Positions 59,384 through 64,000 of a DNA stretch of 64,000 nucleotides are shown one piece after another. The stretch is from assembly GCA_964465125.1 (NCBI GenBank), contig CAYXIO010000001.1, positions 124,001 to 188,000 on the forward strand, read 5' to 3'. Numbering within the stretch: the first letter of the stretch is position 1; every line of letters starts with the position of its first letter. The translations under genes and the position numbers were made by a program. The notes under the pieces are model-generated. The model saw only the letters and a program-made list of their open reading frames with translations, searched no databases and was not told the origin of the DNA. The stretch is from CAYOHG01 sp964465125. Its GTDB lineage: Bacteria; Planctomycetota; Phycisphaerae; UBA1845; Fen-1342.

Positions 59384-60652
59384 CTATGTCCCTTCGCCCG
59401 AGCTGACCAGGTACTTCGCCTGCTCAGCGGTGAGCTTGTCGATGCGGATGGACATGGCCTCGAGCTTGAGCCTGGCGACCGTCTCTTCGATTTCGCGCGG
59501 CACGTCGTGTACTTCCAGCGACATGCGTCCGTTCATCTTCTTGCACCACTCGGCGGCGAGCGCCTGCGTGGCGAAGCTCATGTCCATGACGCTGGCGGGG
59601 TGGCCGGTGGCGGCGCTGAGATTGACCAGCCGGCCCTGGGCCAGCAGGAAGATGCTTTTCCGGTCGCTGATGACGAACTCGTCGACGTTGACGCGGACGT
59701 CGCGCACGACCTTGCGCGACAGTTTCTCCAGCGCGGGGATGTCGATCTCGACGTCGAAGTGACCGCTGTTGCACACGATTGCGCCGTTGCGCATCTTCTT
59801 GAAGTGCTCGTCGCGGAGCACGTGCTTGTTGCCGGTGACGGTGATGAACACCTCGCCGTCCGTCGCCGCCTGGCTCATCGGCCGCACGTCGAAGCCGTCC
59901 ATGACCGCTTCGAGGGCCTTGAGCGGGTCGACCTCGGTGACCGTGACCAGCGCGCCGGCGCCGCGGGCGCGCATCGCCACACCGCGGCCGCACCAGCCAT
60001 AGCCGGCGACGACGACCTTCTTGCCCGCCAGCAGCAGGTCGGTGGCGCGCAGCACGCCGTCCAGGGTGCTCTGTCCGGTGCCGTAGCGGTTGTCGAACAT
60101 GTGCTTGGTGTCGGCGTCGTTGACGGCGACGACCGGGAACCTCAGCAGGCCCTGCTGGTGCATGGCGCGCAGGCGAATGACGCCCGTGGTCGTCTCCTCC
60201 ATGCTGGCGATGATGTTGCCGGCGTCGTTTTGCCGCTTGGTGTGCAGCACGTTGACCAGGTCGGCGCCGTCGTCCATGGTGACGTGCGGCTTGATGTCAA
60301 TGACGGCGTTCAGGTGCTCGTAAAAGGTCTTGACCGACTCGCCGCGGCGCGCGAAGACGGGGATGCCGAAATCGGCGACCAGGCTGGCGGCGGTCTCGTC
60401 CTGGGTGCTGAGCGGGTTGCTGGCGCAGAGGGCGATTTCGGCTCCGCCGGCCTTCAGCGTCCGCATCAGGTTGGCCGTCTCGCTGGTCACGTGCATGCAG
60501 CAGCCCATCCGCAGCCCTTTGAGGGGCTTGCTGCGCTCGAAGCGCTGCTTGATCAGCCCGAGCACGGGCATGTCGCGCTCGGCCCAGAGAATCCGCTTGC
60601 GGCCGGATTCAGCCGACTTCACATTCGCGATATCACACTTGGCCTTGGCCAT
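59384..60652 (-). CDS. ahcY: S-adenosylhomocysteine hydrolase
   Basis: 422 residues from the ATG at 60652 (GGAG 9 nt upstream). It splits S-adenosylhomocysteine to adenosine and homocysteine, using bound NAD. 'MGCCMHVTSETANLMRTL', 'DDGADLVN', 'AVNDADTKHMFDNRYGTGQS' and 'VVAGYGWCGRGVAMRARG' (NAD-binding loop) are present, with the C-terminal 'YLVSSGEGT' in place of the common KPxxYRY tail of the long form. No SAH riboswitch was recognised in its leader. Confidence 0.96.
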   Translation of the reverse strand: MAKAKCDIANVKSAESGRKRILWAERDMPVLGLIKQRFERSKPLKGLRMGCCMHVTSETANLMRTLKAGGAEIALCASNPLSTQDETAASLVADFGIPVFARRGESVKTFYEHLNAVIDIKPHVTMDDGADLVNVLHTKRQNDAGNIIASMEETTTGVIRLRAMHQQGLLRFPVVAVNDADTKHMFDNRYGTGQSTLDGVLRATDLLLAGKKVVVAGYGWCGRGVAMRARGAGALVTVTEVDPLKALEAVMDGFDVRPMSQAATDGEVFITVTGNKHVLRDEHFKKMRNGAIVCNSGHFDVEIDIPALEKLSRKVVRDVRVNVDEFVISDRKSIFLLAQGRLVNLSAATGHPASVMDMSFATQALAAEWCKKMNGRMSLEVHDVPREIEETVARLKLEAMSIRIDKLTAEQAKYLVSSGEGT

Positions 60653-60835
60653 CTCGTTGGTCTCCTGCACTGGGTTGGCGGCGTGGAGGGCAGCGCACTC
60701 GCACACGTCGGGGCAGTGCCGAACACACAGGCACTTTGTTGCCGGAAACGGCGAACGATAGCGGCGGGAAGGCGAGCGGGCAACGATGCCGCGCCGAGCG
60801 GCGACTGAGGCCGTGGGAAGGCGCCCGCGCAGGTG

Positions 60836-60869
60836 AAAAAAGAACCCCCCGGGCCGTGCCGGGGGGTTC
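60836..60869 (-). terminator. Rho-independent terminator of the TSP3-repeat protein gene
   Basis: An 11-bp perfect stem GAACCCCCCGG / CCGGGGGGTTC (60842-60852 and 60859-60869) with a 6-nt loop. On the minus strand a TTTTTT run follows at once. The clearest terminator in the window, 49 nt past the stop codon. Confidence 0.9.
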
Positions 60870-60918
60870 CGTCAGTCAGGATGCAGGCGGCTGGCCGCCA
60901 GGCCCGCCGCGTGGGCCG

Positions 60919-62586
60919 CTAGGCCGCCTTGCGGTGACTGCGGCGGATGAGCAGCATGCCGGCGTATCCGGCGATCAGCAGCGGCAGCATGGCCGCGCCG
61001 GTCGGTCCGCAGACGGCGCAGGCCGCGCCGCCGCCGCCGGCGTTCGGATCGACGCCGTCATTGGGGTCGGTGAAGTTGTTGCCGTCGCAGGCGTCGCCGC
61101 GGCCGTCGCCGTCGACGTCGGCCTGGTCCGGATTGGCGTCATCCGGGCAGTTGTCGCAGGCGTCGCCGACGCCGTCGCCGTCGGTGTCGGTCTGATTGGC
61201 GTTGCCGTCCGACGGGCAATTGTCGCAGACGTCGCCCACGCCGTCGCCGTCGAGGTCGCCCTGGTTGGCGTTGTCGTCGGTCGGGCAGTTGTCGCAGGCG
61301 TCACCCACGCCGTCGCCGTCGCTATCGGTCTGGGCGGCGTCGGCGTCCTCGGGGCAGACGTCGCAGGCGTTGCCGACGCCGTCGCCGTCGTTGTCGGCCT
61401 GGTCGGAGTTGCCGTCGTCGACGCAGTTGTCGCAGGCGTCACCGATGCCGTCGCCATCGACGTCGGCCTGGTCGGCGTTCGCCGTTGCGGAGCAGTTGTC
61501 GCAAACGTCCCCGATGCCGTCGCCGTCGGCGTCGGCCTGGTCGGCGTTGGCGTCGTCGGGACAGGTGTCGCAGTCGTCGATCGTGCCGTCGGCGTCGGTG
61601 TCGTCCTCGCACTCGTCCGGCACGCCGTTGTTGTTGCAGTCCTCGCTGGTGGCGTCGGCGATGTCGCAGGAGTCGAGGATGCCGTTATTGTTGCAGTCCA
61701 GTTCCGTGCCGTCGGCCAGCTCAGTGAAGTCGTTCAGGCCGTCGCCGTCGCAGTCCGCGAAGGCGAAGTTGACGATCTGGGAGATTTCGGCGTCGGTCAG
61801 GCACTGCATCGTGTTGGCCGGCAGCTCGACGAGCTCCTGGGCCTTCAGCGCCGCCGAGAAGTTCGTCGGCTGTCCGCTGACGAAGGTCATGATGATGATC
61901 GTCTCGCCCGCGTCGATGTCCAGGATGAACGACCAGGAAGGGCCGTCGTCGAACGGAACGAACTTGATGGTGTCGAGGCGCTCGGGCGCATCAGGCCCCT
62001 GGATGACGTGAGCCAGACGCGGGTCGGCGATGTCGCCGTTGGTCGTCACCCAGTCGTCATCCGTGGTCACGAGGCCGTCGTTGAACGACGAGGCGATGAC
62101 CAGGGTGTCGCTGTCCGAGCCGAGGTTGTTCTCGTCCCAGGAAACCGTGACCGACTCAGTGGCCGCGCCGTTGTTGGTGATGATATTGAGCCAGCGGCAG
62201 AAAGCGTCGTTGTCGGGCACGAAGACCTTCCGGCTGACGGTCAGGTTCCCGATGGTCTGCGGGTTGAAGATGAGCTGGCGGTTGTTGCATTCGGTGGTGA
62301 CGGCGCCGTTGTTGGTGTACGCGGTGCCGTTGACGAACAGCGCGCCGTAGCCGTCGAAGGCGTCGGTAAGCGTCGTCGTCGTCGAAGCGCCGCTGGTCGT
62401 GGTGGAAATGACCGAGTGCGTGTAGCTCGCTTCACTGGCGGCGCCTGACGCGGAGCTCGACGAGGACGTGGTGTCGGTCTGGATGAAATACTCCAGGCCC
62501 GACGCGTCGATCAGGGATGTGTTGCCGGCAAACGCCAGGCCGCACCCCCACCCGAGCAGAACGGACAATCGAAGCAGTCTGTTCAT
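60919..62586 (-). CDS. Secreted TSP3-repeat protein with CGP-type C-terminal membrane anchor
   Basis: 555 residues from the ATG at 62586 (GGGAGG 8 nt upstream). Signal peptide LLRLSVLLGWGCGLAFAG. Residues 22-290 form a Ser/Thr/Asn-rich beta domain. Residues 339-499 are seven thrombospondin type 3 calcium repeats of exactly 23 residues (CDNCPTDDNANQGDLDGDGVGD type; DNA 61090-61572). The tail is Gly-rich, then has C523 and C526 in 'CAVCGPTG', a hydrophobic helix (AAMLPLLIAGYAGMLLI) and a basic end (RRSHRKAA), which is the three-part layout of a C-terminal sorting signal. Likely a calcium-stiffened cell-surface stalk. Confidence 0.9.
   Translation of the reverse strand: MNRLLRLSVLLGWGCGLAFAGNTSLIDASGLEYFIQTDTTSSSSSASGAASEASYTHSVISTTTSGASTTTTLTDAFDGYGALFVNGTAYTNNGAVTTECNNRQLIFNPQTIGNLTVSRKVFVPDNDAFCRWLNIITNNGAATESVTVSWDENNLGSDSDTLVIASSFNDGLVTTDDDWVTTNGDIADPRLAHVIQGPDAPERLDTIKFVPFDDGPSWSFILDIDAGETIIIMTFVSGQPTNFSAALKAQELVELPANTMQCLTDAEISQIVNFAFADCDGDGLNDFTELADGTELDCNNNGILDSCDIADATSEDCNNNGVPDECEDDTDADGTIDDCDTCPDDANADQADADGDGIGDVCDNCSATANADQADVDGDGIGDACDNCVDDGNSDQADNDGDGVGNACDVCPEDADAAQTDSDGDGVGDACDNCPTDDNANQGDLDGDGVGDVCDNCPSDGNANQTDTDGDGVGDACDNCPDDANPDQADVDGDGRGDACDGNNFTDPNDGVDPNAGGGGAACAVCGPTGAAMLPLLIAGYAGMLLIRRSHRKAA
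61090..61572 (-). repeat. Seven tandem 69-bp repeats coding for TSP3 units
   Basis: Seven in-frame copies of a 23-codon unit, within the surface protein gene. Copies differ at synonymous and a few non-synonymous sites; DGDG(V/I)GD(A/V)CDNC is the shared core. Confidence 0.9.
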
Positions 62587-62860
62587 CGAATCGGCCTCCC
62601 TGCGAGTGACGTAAGCCGCGCCGGAGCGAACCGGCGCTGGCACAAAATCCTAGGTGAGGCATCGTTGGGGCGGGAGTCTCCGATGTCAAGCCCAATTCGA
62701 CCTATCCTGGGCGACCGCCGGCACCGTTGCCGGCGCGCCGCCGTCCGCGCAAGCGGCGCGGTCGGCCGGGCCAAGCGGCGGGCGCGGCGCGTTTCCGCGC
62801 ACGCCCGCTGCATCGGCTGAATGGACTGTCCGGTTCCCCGCGGTGCTCGTGGCGCAATTC

Positions 62861-63100
62861 CTACCCGGCCGGCTGGCGCGGGCCTCCGCTTACGTAACCG
62901 ATCAGGTCGCCCAAGAGCTCGTTCTTGAGCGTGCCGGCCATCGTGTGGAGGGAGACGGCGGCGCTGGAGGTCTGCTCGGCGCCCGCGGCGTTGCGCTGCA
63001 CGGTCTGGTCAAGCTGCCCGGTGGACGCGTTGATCTGCTCGACGCCGCGCGACTGCTCCGCCGCCGCCTCGCTGATGCTGGCCAGCTTGCGGGCGAACGC
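62861..63100 (-). pseudogene. Remnant of a methyl-accepting chemotaxis protein, C-terminal end only
   Basis: About 80 codons read 'KLASISEAAAEQSRGVEQINASTGQLDQ' and then 'NAAGAEQTSSAAVSLHTMAGTL', the adaptation-helix part of the MCP signalling domain. The hairpin tip, HAMP and sensor domains that should precede it are missing, and the frame upstream of 63100 does not resemble an MCP in any frame. The natural MCP end is kept. It is most likely a decayed gene left by deletion. Confidence 0.75.
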
Positions 63101-63265
63101 GGGCGGCTGCGCGCAACCGCCGCCACGTGCGGCGCGATCCCACGAACCCGCCACGGCCGAATATACTGCACCCCGCGTATGCGCTCCGTCGGCGTCGCGC
63201 GGCATTCGCCGGCGGCGCGGCGCCGGCGACCAGGGCATGATTCACCGGAAAGGCGGGAATTCGCA

Positions 63266-64000
63266 ATGCACAGCAATCGACGATCGGCGGGCCTCGGATG
63301 GTCTGAGTTTCTGGCGGCGGTGGCCTTCGGCCTGGCGGCCACCGGCGGGTGGGCTGCGGCGCCGCGGGCTGACTCGGCGCAGGCCGCGAGCGCGAAATCC
63401 GCGCCGGCAACCGCACCGGCGACCGCACCGGCGGACGACAAGGACGCCAAGGAGAAGGCCAAGGCGCTCGGGGCCAAGCAGCGCGAGCGGGCGAAACAGG
63501 AACGCGCCCTCGCCATCACGCGAAAGAACCTCGAAAAAACGCGGCTGTCCGCGACCCACGCGGAGATCGAGCAGCAGGAGGCCGTCACGCAGGCGGAATT
63601 CGAGCTCAGGGTCGCCCGGCAGGAGCTCGAGCGCTATCGCACTCACGAAGCGCCGACGCGCCTGGCGCGGGCCGAGCTGTCGCTCCAGTACGCCGAGGAC
63701 GGCGCAAAGGAAGCCGAGGAGGAGCTGCACCAGCTCGAACTGATGTACCAGCAGGAGGAATTCGCGGACAAGACCAAGGAGATCGTGCTGGAGCGCGGCC
63801 GGCGCCGGCTCGAACGCTCGCGGCGTGAGCTCGAGTTGCAGCGGGCCGACATGACCGTGCTGAAAGAGCGCACGATGCCGCTCGAGACGCAGCAGGCCGA
63901 GAACAAGCTCAAGCAGGCCGAGCGGGCGCTTGAGACCGCGCGGCGCACCATGGAGACGACCTTGCTGGAGCGTCGGATCGGGCTGCAAAGCGCCGAGTTC
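63266..64000 (+). CDS. Exported coiled-coil protein, N-terminal part (runs off the right edge)
   Basis: At least 245 residues, open to the end of the window. ATG at 63266 after AAGGCGGG. Signal peptide (FLAAVAFGLAATGGWAAA), then an Ala/Pro linker with TAPATAPA, then a highly charged, heptad-rich coiled coil of Glu, Arg, Lys, Gln and Leu ('RLARAELSLQYAEDGAKEAEEELHQLE'). Similar long coiled coils occur in HlyD-type efflux periplasmic adaptors and in surface proteins; the lipoyl halves that would show HlyD are not seen here. Identity is open. Confidence 0.85.
   Translation, partial: MHSNRRSAGLGWSEFLAAVAFGLAATGGWAAAPRADSAQAASAKSAPATAPATAPADDKDAKEKAKALGAKQRERAKQERALAITRKNLEKTRLSATHAEIEQQEAVTQAEFELRVARQELERYRTHEAPTRLARAELSLQYAEDGAKEAEEELHQLELMYQQEEFADKTKEIVLERGRRRLERSRRELELQRADMTVLKERTMPLETQQAENKLKQAERALETARRTMETTLLERRIGLQSAEF

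Noticed and set aside
60653..60800. SAH riboswitch upstream of the S-adenosylhomocysteinase gene
   Set aside because: The leader does not show the conserved core or pseudoknot pattern I would expect; a covariance search would be needed to settle it.
60736..62448. A 570-codon plus-strand open frame with repeated VAVVVGLVGVAV-type segments
   Set aside because: It is the exact antisense of the TSP3 repeats; the repetition and Val/Ala bias come from the other strand, and there is no ribosome-binding site.

Overview
This 64 kb window is GC-rich chromosomal DNA, densely coded on both strands, from what is most likely a member of the phylum Planctomycetota, possibly a Phycisphaerae-like lineage. 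That placement is inferred from gene content, not from a marker tree. The clues are prepilin-like proteins with an FTLIELLVVVAIIA leader and a C-terminal His-X9-Asp-Gly motif, secreted proteins ending in dockerin-like EF-hand pairs, a beta-helix protein with a choice-of-anchor-Q-like region, thrombospondin-type-3 repeats, and many lipoproteins and TPR proteins. There is no rRNA, no intact mobile element and no CRISPR array. One tRNA (Lys, TTT) is present.

Layout. 1-4066 (minus): surface and secretion genes, namely two prepilin-like proteins flanking a large dockerin-tailed beta-helix protein, then a membrane-anchored zinc-ribbon-like protein. 4462-9629: a Tyr/Asp-rich lipoprotein, GH29 alpha-L-fucosidase, Asp-box propeller lipoprotein, Tat-exported hydroxypyruvate isomerase-like protein and a double-cyclophilin lipoprotein. 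9707-17846 (minus): a Wza-like polysaccharide export lipoprotein downstream of a 1395-residue TPR protein with a good sigma70-like promoter, then prolyl oligopeptidase. 18001-18128 is a 16-copy 8-bp tandem repeat. 18249-25355: small secreted protein, sulfotransferase-like protein, an unrecognised secreted protein, ribosomal protein S1, TauE/SafE permease, a tyrosine-phosphatase-like protein and a FliA/WhiG-class sigma factor. 25784-33511: GH3-type acyl-adenylase with an alpha/beta hydrolase, IspF, a GT4-GT2 fusion glycosyltransferase and a dockerin-tailed secreted protein.

33875-39843 (plus) is the most unusual cluster. It holds a NapH/CcoG-like membrane 4Fe-4S protein fused to TPRs, a CPBP (CAAX-like) intramembrane protease, a thioredoxin-fold protein without CxxC, and a coiled-coil protein. 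The protease and thioredoxin-fold genes overlap by 4 nt. 40006-47427: HU, an Hsp20-Lon pair coupled by an ATGA overlap, a peptidoglycan amidase lipoprotein whose 3' end runs antisense over an HtrA protease gene, and a polytopic membrane protein. 47513-56046: aldehyde dehydrogenase, LplA/LipM-like acyltransferase, an unrecognised anchored protein, a double WaaP-like kinase, a PHP phosphoesterase and an unrecognised exported protein. 56127-59305: tRNA-Lys, a small lipoprotein, and a four-gene ECF sigma / zinc-finger anti-sigma / CpxP-like / ferritin-like operon. 59384-64000: S-adenosylhomocysteinase, a TSP3-repeat surface protein with a CGP-type C-terminal anchor, a chemoreceptor remnant, and the start of a coiled-coil exported protein.

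The window mixes housekeeping genes (rpsA, lon, hupB-like, ispF, ahcY) with envelope biogenesis, polysaccharide export and surface display. The best candidates for undescribed biology are the Fe-S/CPBP/thioredoxin-fold cluster, the possible link between a CPBP protease and the CGP C-terminal signal, and the ECF/ferritin-like operon. Start codons were chosen from ribosome-binding sites; where they differ from the longest open frame this is stated.
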